Part shown: positions 1 through 8,586 of the stretch, one piece after another
How positions within the stretch are numbered: the first letter of the stretch is position 1
Layout: each line of letters opens with the position of its first letter
Source of the DNA: Mycobacterium szulgai
GTDB taxonomy: Bacteria > Actinomycetota > Actinomycetes > Mycobacteriales > Mycobacteriaceae
Direction: 5' to 3'
DNA length: 36,481 bases
NCBI RefSeq assembly: GCF_002116635.1
Contig: NZ_LQPW01000090.1
Location: 1 to 36,481 of the forward strand
Notes under the pieces: model-generated
What the model was told of the DNA's origin: nothing
The model's input: only the letters and a program-made list of their open reading frames with translations
The model's database searches: none
Program-made: the position numbers and the translations under genes

Positions 1-861
1 GGACTGGCCAAACAGCTGATGGATTGGCTACATCCCGACGGCAACTACACCGACGAGGACCGCGCCCGCAAACGCGGCCTGAGTTTGGGCAAGCAGGAAC
101 ACGACGGCATGTCGCGCCTGAGCGGCTATGTGGATCCCGAGCTGCGGGCCACCCTGGAAGCCGTCGAAGCCAAACTGGCCGCTCCGGGGATGTGTAACCG
201 CGACGACGAAGCCCCGGTGGTCGATGACCAGCCCTCCGCAGAAGCGGCGCGCCGCGACCTGCGTTCCAAACCCCAGCGTTTCCACGACGGGTTGCTCGCC
301 GGGCTGCGCGCGCTGTTGATGTCCGGAGAGTTGGGTCAGCACAACGGCTTACCAGCCTCGATCATCGTCACCACCACGCTCCAGGAACTACAAGCCGCGG
401 CCGGGCGCGGGCGCACTGGCGGCGGCACCATCCTGCCCATGTCCGACATCATCCGTTTGGGCCGCCAGGCCAACCACTACTTGGCCATCTTCGACAACGG
501 CACACCCCTGGCGCTGTATCACACGAAAAGACTCGCCTCCCCGGCACAGCGAATTGTCTTGTACGCCAAGGACCGCGGCTGTTCGGCACCGGGCTGCAAT
601 ACACCGGGGTACTACTGCGAAGTGCACCACTGCACCCCGTATGCCCAGTGCCGCAGCACCGACATCGACCAGCTCACCTTTGCCTGCGGCGGACATCACC
701 CACTGGCCGAAAAGGGCTGGGCCACTAGGAAAAACGCCCACGGCGACACCGAATGGATCCCGCCGCCCCACCTCGACCACGGCCAGTCCAGGACAAACAG
801 CTTCCATCACCCCGAAAAGCTGCTGGCACCCGACGACAACCCCGACGGAGACGACCCATGA
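1..861 (+). CDS. 13E12/DUF222-type HNH endonuclease domain protein (5' end outside window)
   Basis: The frame is open from the first base, so the N-terminal part (most of the DUF222 region) lies upstream of the window; the Met at position 19 is internal. Numbered from that Met, the C-terminal third carries an HNH-type zinc finger and nuclease fold: C188, C193 and C200, an EVHH motif at 201-204, and a GGHH pair near 224-227 after the DIDQLTFAC segment. This is the usual C-terminal layout of the mycobacterial 13E12 repeat family, whose role is largely unknown; nuclease activity is inferred from the domain. The 3' end overlaps the convergent lipocalin-like gene by 55 nt. Several 13E12 genes in M. 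tuberculosis are reported to be LexA-controlled, but the promoter is not visible here. Confidence 0.85.
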   Translation, partial: GLAKQLMDWLHPDGNYTDEDRARKRGLSLGKQEHDGMSRLSGYVDPELRATLEAVEAKLAAPGMCNRDDEAPVVDDQPSAEAARRDLRSKPQRFHDGLLAGLRALLMSGELGQHNGLPASIIVTTTLQELQAAAGRGRTGGGTILPMSDIIRLGRQANHYLAIFDNGTPLALYHTKRLASPAQRIVLYAKDRGCSAPGCNTPGYYCEVHHCTPYAQCRSTDIDQLTFACGGHHPLAEKGWATRKNAHGDTEWIPPPHLDHGQSRTNSFHHPEKLLAPDDNPDGDDP

Positions 862-1292
862 GTCGCCGTCGTAACACCATGCTCACTCGCCACGGCTTGG
901 TGCGCGGTTGCGCGCTCCCACGCCAAGGTCGCTCGTATCGTCACGTCTCCGACAGGCACCTCGGCGATTAGGGTCAGTCGGTCGTCGTCGAGCGTGCTGT
1001 GACGCAGTTGCGTCGTACCGATCCAGGTGGGTAGCAGCGAGACCGTCACGTCGTGATAGACGGCACCCGTCGCCTCGTCGACCCGATAGGGGCCGGCATA
1101 AGCGAGGTAGTCGTTGGCGGCCGCCTGCGATCGATCAGCCCGCATCAGTTGAGCCGACATGTAGCCGTCGGCCGTGTAAATGATCAGACCCACTGCCTCC
1201 GCGCCCAGCGGATAAAGGACCGGGCCGCCTTGATCGTCTTGCGCCGCATAGGAAATCAGCCGCCAGGTGCCCACAATCTCGTTGCCCAACAT
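807..1292 (-). CDS. Lipocalin-like domain protein, with a C-terminal tail running into the HNH gene
   Basis: A 161-residue protein starting [15 protein letters not shown], with repeated beta-strand-like segments ([16 protein letters not shown] near 35-50, [14 protein letters not shown] near 78-91, [10 protein letters not shown] near 103-112). The GTWRL start and the [10 protein letters not shown] strand are typical of the small lipocalin-like family (Pfam Lipocalin_5), often found beside aromatic-degradation genes; ligand and reaction are unknown. Members usually end soon after the last strand, here about LAWERA (122-127). The remaining ~34 residues are Ser/Gly/Thr-rich and the last 18 codons are antisense to the HNH gene, so the original stop may have been lost. 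The start is ATG at 1292. A double-repeat operator that also stands upstream of the catabolic operon lies 32-72 bp before it, which suggests co-regulation. Confidence 0.7.
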   Translation of the reverse strand: MLGNEIVGTWRLISYAAQDDQGGPVLYPLGAEAVGLIIYTADGYMSAQLMRADRSQAAANDYLAYAGPYRVDEATGAVYHDVTVSLLPTWIGTTQLRHSTLDDDRLTLIAEVPVGDVTIRATLAWERATAHQAVASEHGVTTATHGSSPSGLSSGASSFSG

Positions 1293-1323
1293 AAGAACCA
1301 GAACTTTCGCTCGTATGTGAATA

Positions 1324-1374
1324 TTTCTTCGGAACTGCTTGACTGAAGCTTACCTCTTGACTGACAATTTCTTC
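1324..1374 (+). promoter_or_regulatory. Direct-repeat operator between lipocalin-like and PE_PGRS genes
   Basis: Seen directly: TTTCTTC (1324-1330), 7 nt, CTTGACTGA (1338-1346), 9 nt, CTTGACTGA (1356-1364), then a second TTTCTTC (1368-1374). The two 9-mers are identical and repeat every 18 bp, close to two helical turns. The same layout and spacing occurs at 9745-9785 before the catabolic operon. It reads in the direction of the PE_PGRS gene but sits between two divergent genes and could control either. The regulator is not identified. TTGACT also resembles a -35 hexamer, so part of the match could be promoter sequence. Confidence 0.6.
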
Positions 1375-1447
1375 AGTTAAATCTGTGAAGCAGATGACTG
1401 AGCGTCAAGAACCGTGGCTTTGACAGTGGTGTCGAAAGGAAAACGTC

Positions 1448-3379
1448 ATGTCGTATTTGCTGGTAACACCGGACATGGTCGGCTCGGCGGCCGGTGAATT
1501 GACCAATATCGGCTCGGCGATCAGCACCGCCAACGCCGCGGCCGCGGACTCTACGACGCGGCTGCTTGCGGCCGGCGCCGATGAGGTGTCGGCGGCGATC
1601 TCGGCGCTGTTCAGTTCGCATGCGCAGGACTATCAGTCGGTGAGCGCGCAGGTGGCGGCGGCCCAGAGCCGGTTTGTCGCCGCGTTGGCAGCGGGCGCGC
1701 AGTCATACAGCAGTGCGGAAGCCGCCGCAGCGTCTCCACTGCAGCTTCTAGAACAGCAGGCGTTGGCAGTGGTCAACGCGCCCACGGTGGCGCTGATCGG
1801 TCGACCGCTGATCGGTAACGGCATCGACGCTCCGGCCGGCTCCGGACTGCCGGGCGGACCGGGAGGGTTGTTGTACGGCAACGGCGGCCACGGCGGGTCC
1901 GGCGCGATTGGCAAGGCCGGCGGTGCGGGCGGGGCAGCGGGGTTGTGGGGTAGTGGCGGCGCCGGTGGCACCGGTGGCACGGGCGCAGCCGGTGGTGCCG
2001 GCGGGTCAGGCGGGTGGCTATACGGGTCGGGTGGCGCCGGTGGGGCCGGCGGGATCGCCGGCACTGCGGGGACTGGTGGCGCCGGCGGAACTGGCGGCAA
2101 CGCTGGACTGTGGGGCCACGGCGGACCCGGTGGCGTCGGCGGGGCCGGCAGCGACGGCGGCAACGGCGGCACCGGCGGCACGTTGTACGGCAACGGCGGC
2201 CACGGCGGATCCGGTGGAGCGGGCGTCGGCGGCGCCGGCACCGGCGGGCACGGCGGCAGCGGCGGCAACGCCGTCGGCTTGTGGGGTGACGGCGGCCAGG
2301 GCGGAGCCGGGGGCGTGGGTGGGACTGGCACCAACGGTGTCAACCCCGGCCTGGCATCACCGGTGACCGCGGCCGCCAACGGAACCGACAACTCGAACAA
2401 CCCAGGGCTGCCGGGCGGTAACGCCAGCAGTGGCACCGTGACCGGGCAAGCCGGCGGGACGGGCGGCGACGGCGGCAACATCTTTACCGGCAACCTCAAC
2501 CCGGCCAACGGAGCCCCGGGCGGTCATGGCGGTGACGGCGGCGCAGGAGCGCCCGGCGGCGCCGGCGGTAGGGGAGGCTTCGGTGTCAACGGCGACACGA
2601 TCGGGGCGCCTGCGACGGGCGGACGTGGCGGCGACGGTGGCGGCGGCGGGGCCGGCGCACCCGGTGGCGCCGGCGGTGAAGGTGGGGAAGCCGGCAGCAA
2701 ATCCGCCGGGGGCGCCAGCTCCGGTGGCAGCGGCGGAACCGGTGGCAACGGCGGCACCGGTGCGCCTGGCGGCGCCGGCGGCCGGGGTGGCTACGGTGGC
2801 GACACCCCGACCAATCCGGCCCAGGGTGGGTTCGGCGGAACCGGCGGTAACGGCGGCGACGCTGCCAACAACGCCGGTTCCGGTGGCAGCGGTGGCGTGG
2901 GCGGTGCCGGCGGACACGGCGGCCTACTCGTCGGCAACGGCGGCGGCGGCGGTCTGGGCGGCGCCGGCGGCACCGGAGGAATCGGCGCCGCCGGCGGCGT
3001 GGGCGGTGCCGGCGGAACCGGAGGCGACTCGCAGTTGATGCGCGCCGGCGACGGCGGCATTGGCGGAAACGGCGGTATGGGCGCGCCCGGCGGCATGGGC
3101 GGGGCAGGCGCCGACGGCGGCGCGGGCGGCGCGGGCGGATTCTTCGGCCACTCGGGTAGCGATGGTGCCGGCGGCATGGGCGGCACCGGCGGGACGGGTG
3201 GCGGCGGCGGTAACGGCGGGGCCGGCGGTGCCCCGGGAACCGGAGCCAACTCCGGTAACACCGGCCCGGGCGGGCTGGGCGGCAAGGGCGGCCTGGGTGG
3301 CGTGGGCGGCGTCGGTGCGCCGGGCAGCGCCGGCTTCGGTGAGATGGGTGCGGCGGGCGCCGACGGCGCCCACGGCTGA
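1448..3379 (+). CDS. PE_PGRS family protein
   Basis: 643 residues. Residues 1-~95 form the helical PE domain; it has Pro-Asp (residues 8-9) where the eponymous Pro-Glu usually stands. The general type VII secretion signal YxxxD/E is present as YSSAE (87-91), implying export by an ESX system, probably ESX-5 by family precedent. The linker carries the GRPLIGNG motif (118-125). From about residue 130 to the end the protein is PGRS sequence dominated by GGxGG repeats, interrupted by a less repetitive Asn/Thr-rich stretch near 300-345 and a TNPAQGG segment near 453-459. There is no unique C-terminal domain. The start is ATG with AAAGGA about 8 nt upstream. A 16-bp stem terminator follows. PE_PGRS proteins are surface or secreted; the role of this one is unknown. 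The family supports placement in the tuberculosis/kansasii/marinum lineage. Confidence 0.95.
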   Translation: MSYLLVTPDMVGSAAGELTNIGSAISTANAAAADSTTRLLAAGADEVSAAISALFSSHAQDYQSVSAQVAAAQSRFVAALAAGAQSYSSAEAAAASPLQLLEQQALAVVNAPTVALIGRPLIGNGIDAPAGSGLPGGPGGLLYGNGGHGGSGAIGKAGGAGGAAGLWGSGGAGGTGGTGAAGGAGGSGGWLYGSGGAGGAGGIAGTAGTGGAGGTGGNAGLWGHGGPGGVGGAGSDGGNGGTGGTLYGNGGHGGSGGAGVGGAGTGGHGGSGGNAVGLWGDGGQGGAGGVGGTGTNGVNPGLASPVTAAANGTDNSNNPGLPGGNASSGTVTGQAGGTGGDGGNIFTGNLNPANGAPGGHGGDGGAGAPGGAGGRGGFGVNGDTIGAPATGGRGGDGGGGGAGAPGGAGGEGGEAGSKSAGGASSGGSGGTGGNGGTGAPGGAGGRGGYGGDTPTNPAQGGFGGTGGNGGDAANNAGSGGSGGVGGAGGHGGLLVGNGGGGGLGGAGGTGGIGAAGGVGGAGGTGGDSQLMRAGDGGIGGNGGMGAPGGMGGAGADGGAGGAGGFFGHSGSDGAGGMGGTGGTGGGGGNGGAGGAPGTGANSGNTGPGGLGGKGGLGGVGGVGAPGSAGFGEMGAAGADGAHG

Positions 3380-3393
3380 CCGCCGGCACCCAC

Positions 3394-3432
3394 CCGGTCT
3401 ACCGCGGCTTGATGGCAGCCGCGGTAGACCGG
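3394..3432. terminator. Bidirectional hairpin terminator
   Basis: A perfect inverted repeat: CCGGTCTACCGCGGCT (3394-3409), 7-nt loop, AGCCGCGGTAGACCGG (3417-3432). It lies 15 nt after the PE_PGRS stop and 5 nt before the stop of the convergent alpha/beta hydrolase gene, so it can end both transcripts. There is no U-tract, as is common in mycobacteria. Confidence 0.85.
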
Positions 3433-3436
3433 CAAA

Positions 3437-4489
3437 TCAGCTGCTCACCGTCGCAGTCCCCGCCGCGACCCGGTCACAGAATTCGGCGAGGACATCGACC
3501 GTCGCCTGCGGCGCCTCAAACGGCCAGAAGTGGCCGGTGTCGAAGAGATGTACGTCGCTGCCGGCCGGCAGCATCTCCAAAAGCTCTGTGCCCTGGTAGA
3601 ACTCGCGCGGTTGCAGGGGATCGTGGGCGCCTTGCAGCAGCAGCACCGGAGCCTGCCACGACCGGATGAGCCGGGTTCGGCGGTCCACCCACTCTTGGCG
3701 AAACGATGACGAATGGAAGTAACGCGGCACCGCGGTGGCAATTCCGGGGTGGCTGAACTCTTCATAGGTACGCAGTAAGTCCTGCGGGTCCACCGGCCGT
3801 TCGGTGAGCCAGCTGTAGACGGTCGCCACGAACTGACGGGCTGCGCCGAGCATGGCCGGTGCATCCGGCGATTGCATCAGTTCTTGCTGCGGGTGCAGCC
3901 GAGGATGCAAATGCCAAAAGTGTTGCTGGCCGCGGCCGTATCCCCGGACCCGCTCGCCCATCGCGGCCACCAGGTGATCGCCCACCGGGGTGCCGCGATC
4001 ATGGGTGATCAAAGTGAAATCGCCGATCTGCAGCTCGTCGAGGAGGGCCCCGAGCTGCTCGGCGACACCGACCTGGCGGTAGTCGCCGCTGCGTTTGTCG
4101 GATTGGCCGTAACCTTTGAGGTCGATGGCCAGGCAGTGGTAGCGCTGGCCCAGGGCTTCCAGGGCGTAGTGCCATTGCCACCACGAGTCGGGCAGCCCAT
4201 GCAGGAAAACCAGGGTGGAATCCGACGGGGCGCTCGATTCCACGAAATGCCATCTGACGGTCTCGCTGTCGCCCGGTGCGTCGACGAACCGGTGGACAGC
4301 CGTCACCGCGCCCAGTTGTTCGATATCGCCGTCTTGGTTGGATCGCGGCGCAGTAACCTCGCTCAATTGGCCGACCATCTCGGCGGCGGCGTTAATGGCC
4401 TCGACCAGCCCTTGGTCCAGGTTTTCGCGGACTCGCTGTGGAGGTTCGGTATAGGCGAACGTTGCCGGCTGACCAGAAGACCTTGTCAT
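3437..4489 (-). CDS. Alpha/beta hydrolase with Asp nucleophile (epoxide hydrolase/dehalogenase type), last gene of the catabolic operon
   Basis: 350 residues from ATG at 4489; AAGGA stands 6 nt upstream and the ATG overlaps the stop of the MFS gene (ATGA), so translation is probably coupled. Visible features: oxyanion-hole motif HGLP (97-100), nucleophile Asp164 in ITHDRG, acid Asp290 in QGAHDP, and His320 in DTGHFWPFEAP. An Asp nucleophile and HGxP are features of epoxide hydrolases and haloalkane/haloacid dehalogenases rather than Ser-based meta-cleavage-product hydrolases. There is an unusual ~60-residue N-terminal extension before the core. In the operon it most likely acts on a ring-derived intermediate, an epoxide or a halogenated substrate; the substrate is unknown. 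It does not resemble the Rv2579 haloalkane dehalogenase as I remember it. Confidence 0.8.
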   Translation of the reverse strand: MTRSSGQPATFAYTEPPQRVRENLDQGLVEAINAAAEMVGQLSEVTAPRSNQDGDIEQLGAVTAVHRFVDAPGDSETVRWHFVESSAPSDSTLVFLHGLPDSWWQWHYALEALGQRYHCLAIDLKGYGQSDKRSGDYRQVGVAEQLGALLDELQIGDFTLITHDRGTPVGDHLVAAMGERVRGYGRGQQHFWHLHPRLHPQQELMQSPDAPAMLGAARQFVATVYSWLTERPVDPQDLLRTYEEFSHPGIATAVPRYFHSSSFRQEWVDRRTRLIRSWQAPVLLLQGAHDPLQPREFYQGTELLEMLPAGSDVHLFDTGHFWPFEAPQATVDVLAEFCDRVAAGTATVSS

Positions 4490-6093
4490 CGAGATTCCTT
4501 TCCTGCGAACGAGGTAACGCGCTGAGTGGACTGGAGCTGGCCGCGCCACAGCGGTAGCCACCACGATGGGTTGGGCGGTGCGGGCAGGCGTCGTACCTTA
4601 CGATGCCGCCCGCGTCGTGGCATCGGAAAGAGCGTCAGCAGGATCAAAGTCAGTCCGGTGATGGCAGCACCCGCGGTGAAGGCGTGGGTAAGGCCGACGA
4701 TGAAGGCATCACGAACGGCGTCATGCACGCTGGGGCCGAGCGCACCGAGCTGAGGATCAGCGGCGACATGCATTCCCGCGGCGGGAGATTCGCGGATCGT
4801 GCTCGCTGCCTGAGCCGGTACGGCGGTGGGCAGCTGAAGTTTGTCGCGGTAGCCGGCACTGAACAGCGAGCCGAGTAGGGCGATGCCAAGGGCTGCGCCC
4901 AGTTCACGGGTCACGTCGTTCATCGCCGAAGCCACGCCTTGTTTGTCGGCCGGCAGCGAGTCGACGATGGTGTTGGTGGCCGGCGTGGCCGACAGCGCCA
5001 GGCCGCCACTGAAGACCAGCATGCCGATCAGCAGATCGGTGTAGCCGGAAGTCGTTTGAAGCCTGGCCAAGAGGATGAATCCGGCCACCATGCAGGCCAG
5101 GCCGGCGCCGATCACGATACGGTTGCTCAGGCGCTCAGCAAGTTTCGGCGCGATCGCCGACACCGGGAGCACCACCGCGGCCATCGGCAGCAGTGCGAAT
5201 GCGGACTTGAGTGGCGCGTAGCCGAGCATGAGCTGAACGTATTGCTGCGCCACGAAGAAGAAGCCGAAGGTGCCCAGGAATTGAATGACCAACGCCGCTG
5301 TGCCGGAACTGAATCCACCGTTGGTGAACAGCCTCGGGTCCAGCATGGGCCGCGCCGTCCGCAACTCATGCACTACGAACAAGGCCATTGCCGAAACAGC
5401 GACCGCGAACGCGGCGATCACGGTGGAGTGGGTCCAGCCCTGTTCGGCTCCTTCGATGATTCCGTACACCAGCGCGCCGATTCCGAGGGCGCTCAACCCC
5501 GCGCCCGGAAAATCCGGTGCGGGTTCCTCCGCGCTCTTGGTGTTGGGCACCAACACCACGGTGACCACCAGCGACACGGCCGCCATAGCCGCAGTCCCGA
5601 TGAACGTCGAACGCCAGGAATAGTGTTCCAGCAACAGGCCACTGAGCAGCAGACCCAAAATGGAACCCGCACTGGCGAATCCGGCCCAGATGCCCACCGC
5701 CCGGCCCTTTTGGTCCGGGTGGACTACGGCGGTGATCGTCGACAACGTGCTCGGCATGATGAACGCTGCGCCGACGCCCATGATCACCCGGGCGATGATG
5801 ATCATGTGCGCAGAGCCGGCGGCCGCGGCCAGCGCATTGGCCAGCCCGAACAATAACGTGCCGCCGATCAGGGTGCGCCGGCGGCCGAAGTCGTCACCGA
5901 TCGCGCCGGCCGGCAACACCAGCGCCGCGAGCGCGACGGTGTACGCATCGGCGATCCAGGTGAGATCGGTGGCGCTGGCCCCCTTGTCCAGGGCGATGTC
6001 GGGCAACGCCACGTTGACGCCGGCGACCGCTGACATGACAACTACCAGCGCTGCGCAGCAGGCAAGTACGACGCCGCGAGGATCACTACGCAT
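4486..6093 (-). CDS. MFS transporter, DHA2 (EmrB/QacA-like, ~14 TM)
   Basis: 535 residues with about 14 hydrophobic segments. The loop GDDFGRRRTLIGG (about 68-80) is the MFS motif A and the ADAYTVALAALVLPAGAIGD segment before it is typical of the 14-TM DHA2 drug/proton antiporter family. The start is the ATG at 6093, preceded by a strong AGGAGA 7 nt upstream and 13 nt after the FAD hydroxylase stop; an ATG at 6126 lacks such a site. The stop overlaps the start of the hydrolase gene. DHA2 members mostly export drugs or toxic organics; in this operon it may export intermediates or move the aromatic substrate. Direction and substrate are inference. Confidence 0.88.
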   Translation of the reverse strand: MRSDPRGVVLACCAALVVVMSAVAGVNVALPDIALDKGASATDLTWIADAYTVALAALVLPAGAIGDDFGRRRTLIGGTLLFGLANALAAAAGSAHMIIIARVIMGVGAAFIMPSTLSTITAVVHPDQKGRAVGIWAGFASAGSILGLLLSGLLLEHYSWRSTFIGTAAMAAVSLVVTVVLVPNTKSAEEPAPDFPGAGLSALGIGALVYGIIEGAEQGWTHSTVIAAFAVAVSAMALFVVHELRTARPMLDPRLFTNGGFSSGTAALVIQFLGTFGFFFVAQQYVQLMLGYAPLKSAFALLPMAAVVLPVSAIAPKLAERLSNRIVIGAGLACMVAGFILLARLQTTSGYTDLLIGMLVFSGGLALSATPATNTIVDSLPADKQGVASAMNDVTRELGAALGIALLGSLFSAGYRDKLQLPTAVPAQAASTIRESPAAGMHVAADPQLGALGPSVHDAVRDAFIVGLTHAFTAGAAITGLTLILLTLFPMPRRGRHRKVRRLPAPPNPSWWLPLWRGQLQSTQRVTSFAGKESR

Positions 6094-6106
6094 TTCAATC
6101 TCCTGT

Positions 6107-7651
6107 CTAGCTGTCACTGTTGTCATTGCGCGGGAACACAAATCGGGGCATTGCGGCACAGAGGGCGCTAAGTTGACGGCTTGCAAGCATGACGGTGCGA
6201 TCGGGCCGGACGATTACCGCAGTGGTATCACCGCGCTCCAACCATTGCGCCAGTTGACTTTCCGGTGGCGCGTGCACAATGGCGGCCCCGCGCTGGCGAA
6301 GCAGCTCGCGCTGAGTGCAGGTGGGCGGCTCAGCGGTGATGAGGGCAAACCCGTTGCCCAGCAGCGTGTCGAGCCGAGCCCCGACCGGCAGCGCAGGATT
6401 CGGGCAGAGCTTCCCGGCCAGCCTTCGGCCGTCAAACGTCCTGCGCACCAACGCGCTTTTGTGCAGCGCCGGGGTCCGGCTGTTGGTGACAAGCCCCCGC
6501 GCGCCGGGGATGAGGTGCAGTCGCGGTACCACTGCGTTGCGCACGGCGTTTCCGACCCGTCCACCGGCTGTCATCGACCAGCCCATGATCAGCGCCAGCC
6601 TGATCATGGCCTTGGCGTGGGGTTTGCGTTCTTGTTCGTAGCTATCGAGCACGTCGGCAGGCAGGTTCCTGGTGAGCACTCCGGCCAGCTTCCAGGTCAG
6701 ATTCGTTGCGTCGCGGATCCCGGCGCCCATACCTTGGCCGATGAACGGGGGTGTGAGATGAGCGGCGTCGCCGAGCAGAAAAACATTGCCGCGCCGCCAT
6801 GAGTTTGCGACGCCGGCGCCAAAGGTGTATTCGGCGATACGCACCAGGGACAGTGCTTCCACCGAAACATGCTGCAGCCAAGGCGAAATCAGTGGCTCCA
6901 GGTCCTGTATGGTGGTGAAATCGTCGGCGCTCTCGCTGTCGTGCAGCCGAAATTCCCAGCGGTACCGGTTGTCGCCCACACGCATGTATGTGGCCGCGCG
7001 GTCTGGATTGCAGACTTGGTACACGCCGTCCCACACTTCGAGGGTGGCGTCGGTTACCACGTCGACGACCAGCCAACGCTGGGAGAAGCGCATATTCCCC
7101 ATCGCCGCGCCGATCGCGCCGCGAACGACGCTGTTGGCGCCGTCGCAGCCCAACACGAAGCTGGTGTCTACGACGTGCTGCTCGCCGCTGATCCGATCGT
7201 TGAACGTGACTTGAGCCCGTCCGGCCTCAGGTTGACGGATCTGGGTGACCTCGGAGTTGCCGCGGAATTGAACCATGCTGTGCCGCTTGAGATTTGATCG
7301 CAGCAGGCCTTCGAGTTCGGGTTGATCGAACATGTTGGCTTGGGGGTATCCGTGCATGCTATGTGCCGGATCGCGGTCAAACTGAGCCAGGGTTCGCAGA
7401 TCCCTGTCTACCAGCCGCAGGCCCAGCGCGGATCGCGTGATCGCGGTGAATTCCTCACCCACCCCAAGCCAGCCGATGATTCGCCTGATCTCGTCGTCGA
7501 GGTGCACGGCCCTGGGTTGGGGATATACGGTTTCCCAGCGGTCAAGCACCAGCGACGGTATGCCGTACTGTGCTAGCCGGGTCGCCGCGGTGACGCCGGT
7601 CGGTCCGGCGCCGACGATGACGACCGGTACCGAGTCCGGTGACGTATTCAT
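6107..7651 (-). CDS. FAD-dependent aromatic hydroxylase, MhpA-like
   Basis: 514 residues. A Rossmann GAGPTG (14-19) binds FAD/ADP, GCDGANS (168-174) is the DG motif shared by FAD and NAD(P)H sites, and GDAAHLTPP (294-302) is the second FAD motif. The segment YPQPRAVHLDDEIRR (about 43-57) closely resembles 3-(3-hydroxyphenyl)propionate hydroxylase MhpA, which hydroxylates a phenolic ring to a catechol. The start ATG at 7651 overlaps the FAH-family stop as ATGA. Together with the ring-cleaving-type dioxygenase two genes upstream, it would supply the catecholic substrate. The true substrate may differ from phenylpropanoids. Confidence 0.88.
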   Translation of the reverse strand: MNTSPDSVPVVIVGAGPTGVTAATRLAQYGIPSLVLDRWETVYPQPRAVHLDDEIRRIIGWLGVGEEFTAITRSALGLRLVDRDLRTLAQFDRDPAHSMHGYPQANMFDQPELEGLLRSNLKRHSMVQFRGNSEVTQIRQPEAGRAQVTFNDRISGEQHVVDTSFVLGCDGANSVVRGAIGAAMGNMRFSQRWLVVDVVTDATLEVWDGVYQVCNPDRAATYMRVGDNRYRWEFRLHDSESADDFTTIQDLEPLISPWLQHVSVEALSLVRIAEYTFGAGVANSWRRGNVFLLGDAAHLTPPFIGQGMGAGIRDATNLTWKLAGVLTRNLPADVLDSYEQERKPHAKAMIRLALIMGWSMTAGGRVGNAVRNAVVPRLHLIPGARGLVTNSRTPALHKSALVRRTFDGRRLAGKLCPNPALPVGARLDTLLGNGFALITAEPPTCTQRELLRQRGAAIVHAPPESQLAQWLERGDTTAVIVRPDRTVMLASRQLSALCAAMPRFVFPRNDNSDS

Positions 7652-8586
7652 TTGTACGCCACCATGGTTCGCTGCGTCCCCAGGTCGATGGTGCCGTCGT
7701 CGGTGGACACGCTCGCCTCGACCAGGTCGCCGTCGTGAAGGTAGCGAGCGTTGTTCGCCTGTCGCTTGAAGAAGGCTTTCCACTTGACGGCGGGCGGCAG
7801 CAGGGAACTGATGACTTCGACGGGCTTCGGGGGAGCGCTGAGCGCGGTGCCCGCCGGAGTGCCGGTGAGCACCAGATCTCCCGGCTGAAGTTGCTGAAAG
7901 CGGGTCAGCGCCTGGAGCGCTTGCAGCGGCGAGTAGATCATGTCGGCACCCACGGTCATGTCTTGCCGGGTTTCGCCGTTGACGTGCAGGCGCAACCGCA
8001 GCTCGCCGAAGCGGTTGAGCTCGTCGGCGTTGAGCAGCACCAGCGCCGGGCCGACGGGAGTGAACGTCGGATACGACTTCGCCTCGTAGAACTGCGTTTT
8101 GGGAAGCTGGACGTCGCGGGCTGACACGTCATTGGTCACGACCAGACCGGCAATGTAAGCGGACAGATTCGCCGGCGTAACGGTGGCACCGACGTTGAGT
8201 TCGCGGCCGATGACCAAACCGATCTCGACCTCATAGTCGAGAAATCGGACGTGCTCTGGTTTGACGATGTCGTCGAACGGTCCGCTGATCGACCCCGAGG
8301 CCTTACGGAAGAAGGTCAGCGGAATGGTCTTGGGGTTCATGCCCGAGTCCTTGACATGAGAGGTGAAGTTGGTCATCTGGGCGACTACCCGGCACGGCGC
8401 CGTCACCGGTGACACGAGTTGCAGGCTCTCGACCGGTACCGCGTGATCGCCTGCTGCCGCGGCGTCGATAGCGGCACGGTCGGCGAGCAACTCGCCGGTG
8501 CTCACCGCGTTGGTGTCGACTTTGACTGCACCACTGGCTGTTTGCACCCACCAGGCGTCGCTGGTGTGCAGGATGGAGATGGTCAT
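7648..8586 (-). CDS. Fumarylacetoacetate hydrolase family protein
   Basis: 312 residues from ATG at 8586, which overlaps the dioxygenase stop (ATGA). The C-terminal FAH fold shows the metal triad E119 and E121 in LDYEVEIGLVIG and D153 in TNDVSARD, an AKSYPTFTPVGPAL segment (169-182), and the family signature PGDLVLTGTPAG (235-246). Family members include fumarylpyruvate and acylpyruvate hydrolases and 2-hydroxyhepta-2,4-diene-1,7-dioate isomerases; all act on products downstream of ring cleavage. Here it probably hydrolyses, decarboxylates or isomerises the product made by the neighbouring dioxygenase. Which of these cannot be told from motifs alone. Confidence 0.87.
   Translation of the reverse strand: MTISILHTSDAWWVQTASGAVKVDTNAVSTGELLADRAAIDAAAAGDHAVPVESLQLVSPVTAPCRVVAQMTNFTSHVKDSGMNPKTIPLTFFRKASGSISGPFDDIVKPEHVRFLDYEVEIGLVIGRELNVGATVTPANLSAYIAGLVVTNDVSARDVQLPKTQFYEAKSYPTFTPVGPALVLLNADELNRFGELRLRLHVNGETRQDMTVGADMIYSPLQALQALTRFQQLQPGDLVLTGTPAGTALSAPPKPVEVISSLLPPAVKWKAFFKRQANNARYLHDGDLVEASVSTDDGTIDLGTQRTMVAYK

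Noticed and set aside
1850..3370. Dense short repeats as a CRISPR array or tandem repeat
   Set aside because: They are the degenerate GGxGG-coding triplets of the PGRS domain in an intact frame, without constant repeats and spacers.
1633..3435. Pro-rich long frames on the minus strand within the PE_PGRS gene
   Set aside because: Antisense of Gly-rich GGC/GGN codons gives Pro/Ala-rich frames automatically; no start sites or motifs.
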